A stretch of DNA of 54,024 bases, taken from the NCBI GenBank assembly GCA_947628795.1, contig CANRBF010000012.1, positions 1 through 54,024 on the forward strand, given 5' to 3'. The DNA comes from an uncultured Monoglobus sp. Lineage in GTDB: Bacteria; Bacillota; Clostridia; Monoglobales; Monoglobaceae. Below the pieces are notes generated by a model. That model ran no database searches, was not told the origin of the DNA, and worked only from the letters and a program-made list of their open reading frames with translations. Positions 25,230 through 34,499 of this stretch are shown here, in pieces (within the stretch, counting starts at the first letter, position 1; each line of letters opens with the position of its first letter). A program made the translations under genes and the position numbers.

Positions 25230-27782
25230 TTGAAGGTGAAGCTGCCAAAAATCAAAGACAGAAAAAAAGCGCTTATATACGGACTTTCTTTCGCGCTGCC
25301 TATTTTAAGCATGATCGTGTTATACGCGCTGCTTAAAGTGTATCCGTTCGGCGATAAGACCGTGCTTGTTATGGACCTTGACAATCAGTATAACGAGTTC
25401 TTTGTATACCTGCACAGAGTTCTGACCGGCAAGGAGAATCTGACATACGCGTTTTCCAAAGAGTTGGGCGGCAACACGTATGGGTTGTTTACATACTATT
25501 TGTCCAGCCCGTTTTCCGTTTTGGCTCTGTTTTTCCCGCAGAAATACATGCCCGAGTGCATCGCTTTGATGATCTTGTTAAAAATAGGCCTGAGCGGGCT
25601 TGCGTTTGCTGTTTTTATCAGGCACACGCTCAGAAGGTGTGACTTATCCGTGGTCCTGTTTTCATGCGTCTATGCTCTTTCGACATACGCGATGTTTTAT
25701 TCAATGTGCGTTATGTGGCTTGACGCGATGATATGGCTGCCGATCGTCCTTCTCGGCATCGAGCGCGTTATCAGGGGCAAGTCCCCTCTTGTGTTTATCG
25801 CCGCCTACGCGATAACGCTTATTTCAAATTATTATACGGCTTATATGACCGGCGTGTTTTCGATAATATATTATATTTACAGATATGTCACGCTCAAAAG
25901 ACATCCGAGCTTTGCCGACTTTTTTAAAAAAGCCTTTATTTTGCTCGGTTCGGGCGCTGTTTGCGCGCTGCTCGCCACCTTTATAATAGTGCCGACGTAT
26001 TTTGACATGATCGACGGAAAATTCGCGGCAAGCATATACGAGGCGCCGGGTTTCTTTAACCAAAAAATATTCGAGATCCCGCGCCGCATGTTTATAGGCC
26101 AATACGACACCATACTCAACGCGGGCTCTCCGCCGATATTTTGCGGAACGCTGTGCGGGATCATGGCGCTCGTCTATTTCTTTAACAAAAAGGTCAAACT
26201 CAAGGCGAAGCTCGCGGCGCTGTGCGTTTTCGCGGTTTTGTTTGTCAGCTTCTTTATAAAAGAAGTCGATATCGCTTGGCACGCTTTTAACTATCCCATG
26301 TGGTTCCCGTACAGATACGGCTATGTATTTTGCTTTTTTGCGGCTTATATCGCGTTTATGGGCTTCAGCCGCCTCAGTAAAAAGAATATTGTCGGGGTGT
26401 CTGTCGGAGCGGCTGTGTTCGCGGCTCTGCTTTTGTCGGCGTTTGTGTTTGACAAAGAAGTTATCAAAAACATGAAATACGCGGTCCTGACGTTGGTCGC
26501 GGCTGCGGTATATATCGGCGGCGTTGCGGCGATGATCTTGTGCAAAAAGCAATACAGGCCTTATATTTGCGGAGCTTTGATTTTGCTGACATGCTCGGAG
26601 CTTATCGTAAACGGCCGCGGTATGATAGAAGGGCTTGACCGGATTTTCAAGCTGACGGGACACACGCAATATATTAACGATGTCGAACAATTGGGAAAAA
26701 TAGCCGATGATATAAAAAATCGTGACAAAGGCTTTTATCGCGCCGAAAAGACATTCAAGCGCACCGACAACGACAATATGAGTTTTGGCGTGAAAGGAAT
26801 CGGACACTACAGCTCAACTTTTAACAACAATGTGTTAAAGTTTAATACTGCCATGGGTCTGCACAGATCGACCAATATTTCCAGATATCACGGCTCGACT
26901 CTGACGCTGGACAGCTTTTTCGGAGTTAAATACCTTGTGTCGGACGAAGCCGTGGAAAGCGAGTATAAATTTTTACAAAAAGAAGCGGATAAATCGATAT
27001 ATGAGAATCCGACGGCTCTTTCGATCGGCTTTGCCGCGTCAAAGGAAGTTACCTCGGATATACCTAATGAGAATTCGGGGCTAAAAAATCAAAATCGTTT
27101 GAGCCAAATTATATTCGGACGTTCGACTTTTGGCAATGTTGTTACGGCGACTCCGCTGAATAACGGCAAAGACATGGTGTTCCAAACCGAAAAAACGGGC
27201 GAATATTATATAGAGCTGTCAAAGCAGTTTGACGGTGTTATTACCGTCACGGCAGACGGAAAATCAAAAAAATATGAAAATACGTACAACAGTGAGGAAA
27301 AAATAATATATATCGGCAAGTATAACGCGGGCACCGCGGTGACGGTCAGCTTACCGCCGGAGCAGTCGAATATAACCGTAAGAGCGGCAATGTTTGACGG
27401 CAAGGCTCTGAGCGACGGCTTTAACTCGATACCAAAAGAGAAACAGCTTAACGTTACCGATTCCGGAAACACTTGGTTTGAGGGAGATGTCACTCTGGGA
27501 GAAAATCAACTGCTGTTTACCACCATACCCTACGCTCGCGGATGGTCCGTCTATGTGGACGGTGAAAAAACCGAGCCGCAGCCGGCTTTTGGAACGTTTA
27601 TGGCGGTTTCGGCGGGCGCGGGCAAACATCACGTGAAATTTAAATTTCACGCGCCGGGCTTTAGGATCTCGATCGCTGTCTCGCTTGTAACATTGATGGC
27701 GCTTTTGGCAGTCGTTTTCAGAAAAAAGCTGCTCGGCATATTCGTAAATCGTGACAAAGAAGCGCGTCGGGCAAACGGATAA
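25230..27782 (+). CDS. YfhO family membrane protein
   Basis: 850 residues. The N-terminus has a membrane helix, then VMDLDNQYNEFFVYLHRVLTG and the SKELGGNTYGLFTYYLSSPF block (about 50-100), both typical of the YfhO family. About a dozen helices follow to about residue 450, then a large extracytoplasmic soluble domain with FARGW-type motifs (TIPYARGWSVYVDGEKTE near 770) and a last helix. YfhO-type proteins of other Gram-positives are linked to glycosylation of teichoic acids in the wall. The start is TTG 25230, with AAAGGAG 8 bases upstream and no nearby ATG. Spacing to neighbours (50 and 60 bases) fits one operon. Confidence 0.88.
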   Translation: MKVKLPKIKDRKKALIYGLSFALPILSMIVLYALLKVYPFGDKTVLVMDLDNQYNEFFVYLHRVLTGKENLTYAFSKELGGNTYGLFTYYLSSPFSVLALFFPQKYMPECIALMILLKIGLSGLAFAVFIRHTLRRCDLSVVLFSCVYALSTYAMFYSMCVMWLDAMIWLPIVLLGIERVIRGKSPLVFIAAYAITLISNYYTAYMTGVFSIIYYIYRYVTLKRHPSFADFFKKAFILLGSGAVCALLATFIIVPTYFDMIDGKFAASIYEAPGFFNQKIFEIPRRMFIGQYDTILNAGSPPIFCGTLCGIMALVYFFNKKVKLKAKLAALCVFAVLFVSFFIKEVDIAWHAFNYPMWFPYRYGYVFCFFAAYIAFMGFSRLSKKNIVGVSVGAAVFAALLLSAFVFDKEVIKNMKYAVLTLVAAAVYIGGVAAMILCKKQYRPYICGALILLTCSELIVNGRGMIEGLDRIFKLTGHTQYINDVEQLGKIADDIKNRDKGFYRAEKTFKRTDNDNMSFGVKGIGHYSSTFNNNVLKFNTAMGLHRSTNISRYHGSTLTLDSFFGVKYLVSDEAVESEYKFLQKEADKSIYENPTALSIGFAASKEVTSDIPNENSGLKNQNRLSQIIFGRSTFGNVVTATPLNNGKDMVFQTEKTGEYYIELSKQFDGVITVTADGKSKKYENTYNSEEKIIYIGKYNAGTAVTVSLPPEQSNITVRAAMFDGKALSDGFNSIPKEKQLNVTDSGNTWFEGDVTLGENQLLFTTIPYARGWSVYVDGEKTEPQPAFGTFMAVSAGAGKHHVKFKFHAPGFRISIAVSLVTLMALLAVVFRKKLLGIFVNRDKEARRANG

Positions 27783-27842
27783 AGCTTTATACGTCTTGGA
27801 ATATCGGATGTGATCAAAATAATATGTTTGTTGGAGGAAGCT

Positions 27843-29918
27843 ATGGTAAAAGTGAAGACTGCATTTAAAAACATAAAAAATTTTTTGAAGACCGAGTCAC
27901 CTAAAAAGTACGCGGCGGTTTTTGGCGCGATACTTGTTTTGACGCTTTTGCTCGAGATCTTTGTTTTTAATTTTAAGTGGCTGAACTCGGGCGGAGAAGA
28001 AATGTCTGTCGACAAAAGCAAAGTCAGTGTTTTATCCGGGATGAAAGAAGGCTCGGACGGCGATTATACCGTGACGGCCGACAGCGCCGAATTTGAGATA
28101 AAAAAAATAGACAGCGAGCTTAAGTATATTTATATTTCTCCGGGAGAGGGGAACACGGCGGAGTTTACGATCGCCGCCAAGGATGAGTCGAATAAGAATT
28201 ATCTGTCGGCTCCTGCGCTGGGCGTGTGCGGCTCGGTCGAGCGCAGCAAGTATATCAGGCTGCATTTCAGCGGTCGGGTCGATTCTTTGAAATTTACGGT
28301 CAAAGGTATTAAGAATAAAACTATTCGCCCGGCTGATATAAAGTTTAATGTCCGCGTGCCGTTCATGTTTTCTTGGATGCGCTGGCTGATACTGTCTTTG
28401 GCTCTTATGCTGCTTTATATTCTGCGTCCCGGCTCGTCGGCGTATAAGTATAAGACGAATCTTAAAAGCAGAAAACAGCAGATCGCGGCGGCGGTTTTGC
28501 TGATAGTCCAGGCCGCGACGTATTTTAATATGATCAATTGGAACACGAACATACGCGACACCTATAAATCATTGGTTTATGACAAACAATATTATGAGCT
28601 TATTGAGGCGTTCAAGGATGGCAGACTTGACGTGGGAGATGCCGACCAATCTTTAAAAGATCTCGACAATCCCTATGACACTTACGACAGGATCAATAAG
28701 AAGGTCCGGTTTAAATGGGATCACGCGTATTATGACGGCAAGTACTATGTGTATTTCGGCGTGGTTCCGATGCTGCTGCTGTATTTGCCGTACAATTTGA
28801 TTACCGGAAAAGATCTGCCAAACTATGCGGCGCTGTATATTTTCGGCGTGCTGCTTATGATAGGAATTATGCTGCTCCTTTGGGAGATCATAAAAAAATG
28901 GCACAAGAATACGCCGTTTGTTTTATATCTGCTGCTGTCGGTGGTATTTGTATCCTCCGGCGCCTGTCTGCCATTGGTTATACAAAAACCCGATTTTTAT
29001 CTCGTGCCGATCATCGTGGCGCTGGTGATGGCGGTGTTCGGACTCGCGTTTTGGCTTTCGGCCGATAGCGAGGACAAATTGTCGGCGTGGAGACTGGCGC
29101 TGGGCTCGCTGTTTATGGCGCTGATCGCGGGCTGTCGGCCGCAGCTGCTTATCGCCGCCATGTTCGGAGTGATACTGTTTTGGAACGATGTATTTAAAAA
29201 GCGCAGGCTGTTTTCCAAATCGGGAATAAAGCAGACGATAGCGGTATGCCTGCCGTTTGTGATCGTTGCCGCGGGAATAATGTGGTATAATTTCGCGCGT
29301 TTCGGCTCGCCCTTTGATTTCGGAGCCAACTATAATATCACAACAAACGATGTCACGCGAAGGGGTGTTGTGTTCGGAAGGAGCGCGCTCGGAATATTCA
29401 CATATATTTTCCAGCCGCTTGGGCTTAGCGCTGTTTTCCCGTTTATCACGAGCGTGAAGCCGGCCACGGTTTATCAGGGTTTGACCGTTACCGAAATAAC
29501 ATTGGGCGGCGGACTTTGGCTGTTTCCGATCTCGCTGTTTTTGCTCTGCGGCGTGTTTAAGAAAAACCTGTTTAATGATAAACGCGAAAGGATGTTTGTG
29601 ATTTTCGCGGCGGTTGCCTCGCTCGTTTTAGCTCTGTTGGATGCTCAAATGGGAGGCCTTCTGCTCAGATATATGTCGGACTATGTATGGCTGCTTGTTC
29701 TGGGCGCGTTCTTCACGGTATTCGCGCTGTTTGACAAAACAAGCGGAGCATTGCCGGAAAGAAACGGCGTGACCGCCGTGACGGTTGCCCTGTCCTCTCT
29801 TACGATCATGCTGGCGTTTTTGGTAATATTTACAAGAAATGTGAACACGGTAAATGTTGTTGACGCTAATCCAAAGCTTTACTATACCGTTCAAAGGTTG
29901 ATCGCTTTTTGGATGTAG
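27843..29918 (+). CDS. polytopic membrane protein with extracytoplasmic N-domain, GT-C-like
   Basis: 691 residues. One helix near 20-40, a ~110-residue beta-rich extracytoplasmic domain, a second helix and then about ten more. The loop before the third group of helices reads YDTYDRINKKVRFKWDHAYYDGKYYVYFGVVPMLLLYLPYNL, with the D-G-K-Y-Y-V-Y-F-G-V-V-P block shared in looser form (N-G-K-Y-F-V-S-F-P-P-V-P) by the next gene, so these two are likely related. ATG 27843 follows GGAGGAAG; an earlier in-frame GTG would add 11 residues without a ribosome site. Catalysis is inferred only from architecture and context. Confidence 0.65.
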   Translation: MVKVKTAFKNIKNFLKTESPKKYAAVFGAILVLTLLLEIFVFNFKWLNSGGEEMSVDKSKVSVLSGMKEGSDGDYTVTADSAEFEIKKIDSELKYIYISPGEGNTAEFTIAAKDESNKNYLSAPALGVCGSVERSKYIRLHFSGRVDSLKFTVKGIKNKTIRPADIKFNVRVPFMFSWMRWLILSLALMLLYILRPGSSAYKYKTNLKSRKQQIAAAVLLIVQAATYFNMINWNTNIRDTYKSLVYDKQYYELIEAFKDGRLDVGDADQSLKDLDNPYDTYDRINKKVRFKWDHAYYDGKYYVYFGVVPMLLLYLPYNLITGKDLPNYAALYIFGVLLMIGIMLLLWEIIKKWHKNTPFVLYLLLSVVFVSSGACLPLVIQKPDFYLVPIIVALVMAVFGLAFWLSADSEDKLSAWRLALGSLFMALIAGCRPQLLIAAMFGVILFWNDVFKKRRLFSKSGIKQTIAVCLPFVIVAAGIMWYNFARFGSPFDFGANYNITTNDVTRRGVVFGRSALGIFTYIFQPLGLSAVFPFITSVKPATVYQGLTVTEITLGGGLWLFPISLFLLCGVFKKNLFNDKRERMFVIFAAVASLVLALLDAQMGGLLLRYMSDYVWLLVLGAFFTVFALFDKTSGALPERNGVTAVTVALSSLTIMLAFLVIFTRNVNTVNVVDANPKLYYTVQRLIAFWM

Positions 29919-29970
29919 AGAAGGCCGCGGAGCGCGCGGATAAGAAATTAATATAACTTAGGAGGTAATT

Positions 29971-31230
29971 ATGCCGACGGAAGAAGTTGATTTGAAAAAA
30001 TTTGACGGGCTTAAAAGGCTTAACAAAAACTTGTGGCTCGGCGGGATCGCGGTGGTTCTGTCGGTATTGGCGTGCTACTGCGTGATCTGGGCGTTCACCG
30101 AGCAGAGCATTCTGGGCGAGTCGCCTTATATGTCTTATGTGCTGCAGGCGCGCCGCTGGCTCGGCGGGCATCTTGACCTGGGTCAGGATTATCCTTATCT
30201 GGAGCTTGCGATATACAACGGCAAATATTTTGTCAGCTTTCCTCCCGTGCCCTCGTTTATTTTGCTACCGTTCGCGTGGATGAAAACCGTGCCCGACAAT
30301 CTTATCACAACGGTAATCGGCATTGTCGGCGCGCTTTACGCCTACAAGTTGGTTTACAACATAAAGCAAAACGCGGGGACCGCGGTGTTTTTCGCGCTGT
30401 TTGCCACGATCGGCGGAAACTTCCTGCATTTCGGATTCAGCGGCGGCGTTTGGTACATCGCGCAGACCTGCGCTTTCACGTTCACGGTCATGGCGTTTTA
30501 TTTCGCGATGAACATGAGCCGAAAATGCGGCTGGGCGCCGCTGTTTTTGCTGGCGCTGGCGTTCGGCTCAAGGCCGCTTCAGATCGTGTATCTGCCGATC
30601 GTGCTGTGGCTGATGCTGGATTACACAAGAGCCGAGGGCGAAACGTTTGCTCGGGCGCTGAAAAAGCACCTTTGGTGGGCCGCGCCCGCGCTCGGCGTCG
30701 GGATCGTTCTCATGGCCCTCAACGCCGCGAGATTCGGAAACCCGTTTGAGTTCGGACACAACTATCTGCCCGAGTTCTCGTATCAGAACGAAAACGGACA
30801 GTTCAACATTGCGTATCTTTCGGAAAATATCAAGCATATGTTCGATCTGCCGTCGTGGAGCGACAGCGGTATTCTTGAGTTTCCCAAGTTCAACGGCTGC
30901 GCCTTTTGGCTTATCAGCCCGATATTTTTGGCGTATCTGATCTATTTTGTAAAAGACATAAAGACAAACGCGAAAAATCCTATGCTGTGGACGATAACCG
31001 CGCTTGTTTTGCTGCATATGTGCCTTTTGTGCCTCCACCGCACGCTTGGCGGCTCGCAGTTCGGAAACCGCTACACGGTCGATATGATACCCGCGGCGCT
31101 GCTCGGATTGGCGCTTATGCTCAAAAGCGAAAAATATGATATTACAAAGCTGATGTATCCGCTGTTCTTCTGGGGCCTCGGCATAAACCTGGTCGGAACC
31201 GTCGGATACCTGCTGAATTGGTTCGCGTGA
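29971..31230 (+). CDS. polytopic membrane protein, GT-C-like, related to preceding gene
   Basis: 419 residues, about ten helices. After the first helix comes LDLGQDYPYLELAIYNGKYFVSFPPVPSFILLPF (about 70-105), similar in pattern to the block in the preceding protein but without its N-terminal soluble domain. ALAFGSRPLQIVYLP near 190 is another conserved-looking stretch. Asp and Glu in the first loop could be the catalytic acid of a GT-C enzyme. ATG 29971 has TAGGAGGT upstream. A paralogous pair from duplication is likely. Confidence 0.65.
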   Translation: MPTEEVDLKKFDGLKRLNKNLWLGGIAVVLSVLACYCVIWAFTEQSILGESPYMSYVLQARRWLGGHLDLGQDYPYLELAIYNGKYFVSFPPVPSFILLPFAWMKTVPDNLITTVIGIVGALYAYKLVYNIKQNAGTAVFFALFATIGGNFLHFGFSGGVWYIAQTCAFTFTVMAFYFAMNMSRKCGWAPLFLLALAFGSRPLQIVYLPIVLWLMLDYTRAEGETFARALKKHLWWAAPALGVGIVLMALNAARFGNPFEFGHNYLPEFSYQNENGQFNIAYLSENIKHMFDLPSWSDSGILEFPKFNGCAFWLISPIFLAYLIYFVKDIKTNAKNPMLWTITALVLLHMCLLCLHRTLGGSQFGNRYTVDMIPAALLGLALMLKSEKYDITKLMYPLFFWGLGINLVGTVGYLLNWFA

Positions 31231-31264
31231 TGACAGCCGCGCGGCGGCGTTAACGGGAGGAATT

Positions 31265-32449
31265 ATGAAAACGACCAAAAAGGTAAGACAATCGAATTTT
31301 GAATTGCTGCGCATTATCTCGATGCTGATGATAATTTTGCACCATTTTGTCACGCACGGAGGTATTTACAACGGAGTTAAGGGATACGGATTATATCCGA
31401 GGTTCGCGGCGACTTTGTTTTATATCGGCGGGGCTTTGGGCGTCAATATCTTTATGCTGATAAGCTCGTATTTTTTGATCGACACAAAATTTAGTTTAAA
31501 AAGGACCCTCAGGATCTGGTTTGAGCTGTTTTTCTACAGTGTGGTTTTTATATTGATAGGAAAATTCTGCATGCATGAAAAGTATGATTACGCTGCTTGG
31601 CTGCGCGCGTTTTTCCCGGTCACGTTCAACGCGGCGTGGTTCGTCGTGGTGTATATCTTCATATGCTTTATATCGCCGTTTATGAACCTGCTCATAAAGA
31701 GTCTGAACAAAAAGAGCTACGCGGCGCTTATGGTAGTGCTGTTTATGTCGCTGGTGGGAGTGTCTGTTTTGACCTTCGTGTCACCGCAGAGAATATTGTT
31801 TAATCTCGGCACATGGTTTATATTTATGTATTTCACTGCCGGATATATCAAAAGGTTCTCTATAAAGGTCCTTGACAACAAAATCGTTTCAATGGCCGTA
31901 TTCATCGTGTCCGCGGCGGCAACATGCGCGCTCCTGATACTCTTCAGAAAGCTCGGAAGCGGCGGCAGCAAATTTTTTGAAGCGCGCGCGAATCTTCCGT
32001 TTAATCACGAGTTTTTATTTATGTTTTTGGCGGCTGTTTCAATATTTATGTTTTTCAAGAATATAGACCTCGGCGTAAATCGGGTAATAAACTTTATCGC
32101 GGCTACGGCCTTCGGAGTTTATCTGATACACGACAACAACACCTTGCGTCCGCATATATGGAGCAAATGGGTCAAGACGGGAACCCTGAATTTGTCATCG
32201 GGGGGGGGTATATTGTTAAAAGGTCTGCTCACGGCGCTGATCATATATATTGTTTGCAGCGTTATCGACAGAGCGCGTATGATGCTTATCGAAAGGCCGA
32301 TCTTCTCGCTTTTGGGAAAGCTTGACCCGTATTTTGAGAAATTCGACTCACGGTTTAATCCCGAGGCACCGTCTCGCGGCGGAGAAGATCAGCCGCGTGA
32401 GCTCGAGACAGATAATGCCGAGGCAGATGAAGTTGAGGCGGATCAATAA
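31265..32449 (+). CDS. acyltransferase 3 family membrane protein with G9 tract
   Basis: 394 residues, about ten helices. The N-terminal NFELLRIISMLMIILHHFVTHGG contains the conserved His pair region of acyltransferase 3 enzymes; these add O-acetyl or similar groups to surface polysaccharides. The tail after residue 360 is acidic and hydrophilic. ATG 31265 has GGGAGGAA upstream. A run of nine G residues (32200-32208, encoding Gly-Gly-Gly near residue 315) lies in the last third. A one-base slip there would remove the end of the membrane domain, so on/off switching is possible. It is the last gene of the plus-strand glycan set. Confidence 0.88.
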   Translation: MKTTKKVRQSNFELLRIISMLMIILHHFVTHGGIYNGVKGYGLYPRFAATLFYIGGALGVNIFMLISSYFLIDTKFSLKRTLRIWFELFFYSVVFILIGKFCMHEKYDYAAWLRAFFPVTFNAAWFVVVYIFICFISPFMNLLIKSLNKKSYAALMVVLFMSLVGVSVLTFVSPQRILFNLGTWFIFMYFTAGYIKRFSIKVLDNKIVSMAVFIVSAAATCALLILFRKLGSGGSKFFEARANLPFNHEFLFMFLAAVSIFMFFKNIDLGVNRVINFIAATAFGVYLIHDNNTLRPHIWSKWVKTGTLNLSSGGGILLKGLLTALIIYIVCSVIDRARMMLIERPIFSLLGKLDPYFEKFDSRFNPEAPSRGGEDQPRELETDNAEADEVEADQ

Positions 32450-32464
32450 AAGCAAAACGGTTTA

Positions 32465-32495
32465 CAAAAAAGAGGCGGAGATCCGCCTCTTTTTG
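32465..32495. terminator. bidirectional terminator between convergent glycan genes
   Basis: AGAGGCGG (32471-32478) and CCGCCTCT (32483-32490) form the stem, with an A run to the left and a T run to the right, so it serves genes on both sides. Confidence 0.9.
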
Positions 32496-32511
32496 CGAGC
32501 GTGTTTTTAAA

Positions 32512-33654
32512 TTACATTATAGCCTGGCCCTGCATCCAAAGCACGGCGTACGCGAAGCACAGGACCGCCTCGATGAGCAGGATTATATTCTTCACGTATT
32601 TGTTCTCGATAGACGCGTATATCACATAAAGCGGCAGGCAGGACGAAACATATCTTCCGCCCGAGAGCATCCAGCCGTGGAAATACGTGGCGCCCACATA
32701 AGCGCCGATAAACAGCAGGTATGATGTGCGAACCTTGGTCTTGGCTCCGACGAATATCGCCGCCACCGCTATAAAAAACATGATTATTTGCGGCCAGTAT
32801 ATGATCATCGACAGCGAGAAATGCGACACTCCGGTCGAATAGCTGGTCGCGATGCCGTCGGCGATCCACTTTGAGGTGTTATACCAGGGCGCCGCCGCCT
32901 CGTATTCGACGAATTTGAAGCAGCTTCCGCCGTATATCAGATTAAGCAGCAGATAGCAGACAAATCCGAAGGGTATCAGCAGACTGAAAAGTGATTTTTT
33001 ATAAAACCTTTTGTTCTTGATCGCGCCGACGATTATCTCATACGCGGCGGGCAAAAACAGCAGCACGCCCTGTGTTTTGGTGAGCGCCGCGCAAAAGCCG
33101 ATGATGCCCGCGGCGAGCCAATTCTTTTTGCGTATATAGTAAAGTCCCATGGCGATCAGCATCACGAACAGGCTTTCGGTGTGAGCGCTTATGAAAAACA
33201 CTCCGAACACGGCGGCGAAAAATCCTACGAGACCGTAGGCTGTCTTTTCGTCGTCGTAATCAAGCTTGAGCAGCTTATAAAAATACGCCGAAGCCAAGCC
33301 GAACGACAGGTATGACACAATGATCGCCGACAGGATATAGCTCCTGAAGATCACTCTGAACAGAGCGATACAAATCGGGAAAAACGGATAAAATACCAAC
33401 AGGTTCGCCTTCTCGCCCGATGAGGCGTACCAATGCTCCGCCAGATACAGGTAATGCGGAACATCACCAGCCTCGGCGAACATCTTTGTGAATGTGGGGT
33501 TTGAGCCCAAAAGCCTCATTCCCGCATATGCCAGGGCGAACAGGAGCAGCCTGCTCGCAACAGCGGCGAAAAACACCTTCGCTGCGCCTTTGTTGTCGGC
33601 GCTCAGGCTGCCGAGCCGCCGAGCGGAAATTTTTTGAACGGCCGAATTGTCCAT
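32512..33654 (-). CDS. PIG-V-like mannosyltransferase family membrane protein
   Basis: 380 residues, about nine helices. EAGDVPHYLYLAEHWY near residue 65 has the acidic residue and H-W-Y pattern, and LVFYPFFP, HTESLFVMLIAMGLYY and ALTKTQGVLLFLP fit bacterial members of the PIG-V (GT-C) family, which take mannose or another sugar from a polyprenyl-phosphate donor. I chose ATG 33654, which overlaps the upstream stop as TGATG; a GTG one codon earlier is possible, and both lie downstream of GGGAGG. It is the last gene of the minus-strand set, ended by the bidirectional terminator. Confidence 0.8.
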   Translation of the reverse strand: MDNSAVQKISARRLGSLSADNKGAAKVFFAAVASRLLLFALAYAGMRLLGSNPTFTKMFAEAGDVPHYLYLAEHWYASSGEKANLLVFYPFFPICIALFRVIFRSYILSAIIVSYLSFGLASAYFYKLLKLDYDDEKTAYGLVGFFAAVFGVFFISAHTESLFVMLIAMGLYYIRKKNWLAAGIIGFCAALTKTQGVLLFLPAAYEIIVGAIKNKRFYKKSLFSLLIPFGFVCYLLLNLIYGGSCFKFVEYEAAAPWYNTSKWIADGIATSYSTGVSHFSLSMIIYWPQIIMFFIAVAAIFVGAKTKVRTSYLLFIGAYVGATYFHGWMLSGGRYVSSCLPLYVIYASIENKYVKNIILLIEAVLCFAYAVLWMQGQAIM

Positions 33655-34463
33655 CACAGCGCACCTCCCATAGTAAGCATAATAATAAATCCGTTTAGCG
33701 TTAAGACAAACAGTAATATCCCCAAGCGGAAATACGGATTTTTAAAGACCTTGAATTTCGGGACCCTTTGCGCGAGATCCGCGGCCGCGGGTATTTTGGC
33801 GATAAGCGGAAACAGCAGCGTCAAAAGCCCGAGCTTTGAGGTCAGGATCGCGGCCGCCGCAAGGACGGCATAAAGAACCGTTTTCTTTTTATAAAGCGCG
33901 TAAGCCGCCGCTGCCGCCAGGCCGAAAACTATTCCGAAGCAGGCGGGCGTGAACAGCGCGAACGCAAACGGCAGAGAAAATATTACAAACACAGCTGTAT
34001 CCTTGCCCTTATCGCCGTAAAAATCACGCGCAAGGCGGCTGATACAGACTGCGCCGCCGGCCGCGGCAAGAAAGTTCAGGAACAGAGCCGTGCCCGCGTA
34101 TTGCTTAAAGACCGCGCCGCCGACAAAGTGCGCGAGATATATAAACAGCGGCATATTGAGCCCCGAAACGCTCTCCTTAAAGCTCGGCGTTTGATATAAA
34201 CCGAGCAGCTTGTCCGTTCCGAAAAAAGCGAATATTTTTTTAAAGTCAAAAAAGTTTGTCTGTCCGCCGAAAATATTTCTCAGGTACGCCATGAAGAAAT
34301 AATACACCAAACCTATCGCGGCCGCGAAAGCGGCGGTTTTGCCCGCGCTTATCACCGAGCGCTTGTCTTTGACAAGCCCCGATTCCCAAAAGAATATTCC
34401 GACAATCATAACGGCGGCGGCAAGTATGAAAAAACCGCCGATATGACCGATAAATTGACCCAC
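33654..34463 (-). CDS. membrane protein of unknown function next to PIG-V-like gene
   Basis: 269 residues, about eight hydrophobic segments. The N-terminus is GQFIGHIGGFF, with a soluble loop at about 75-105 containing FFDFKKIFAFFGTDKLLGLYQTP. No family is recognised. Overlap of its TGA with the next start codon suggests co-translation with the PIG-V-like protein, so it may be a partner subunit, as PIG-V-type enzymes can need one. The start is GTG 34463 with AGGAG 8 bases upstream and no ATG close by. Confidence 0.75.
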   Translation of the reverse strand: MGQFIGHIGGFFILAAAVMIVGIFFWESGLVKDKRSVISAGKTAAFAAAIGLVYYFFMAYLRNIFGGQTNFFDFKKIFAFFGTDKLLGLYQTPSFKESVSGLNMPLFIYLAHFVGGAVFKQYAGTALFLNFLAAAGGAVCISRLARDFYGDKGKDTAVFVIFSLPFAFALFTPACFGIVFGLAAAAAYALYKKKTVLYAVLAAAAILTSKLGLLTLLFPLIAKIPAAADLAQRVPKFKVFKNPYFRLGILLFVLTLNGFIIMLTMGGAL

Positions 34464-34499
34464 TTGATCATCTCCTGTCTCATTGAGAGTTTGATAATG

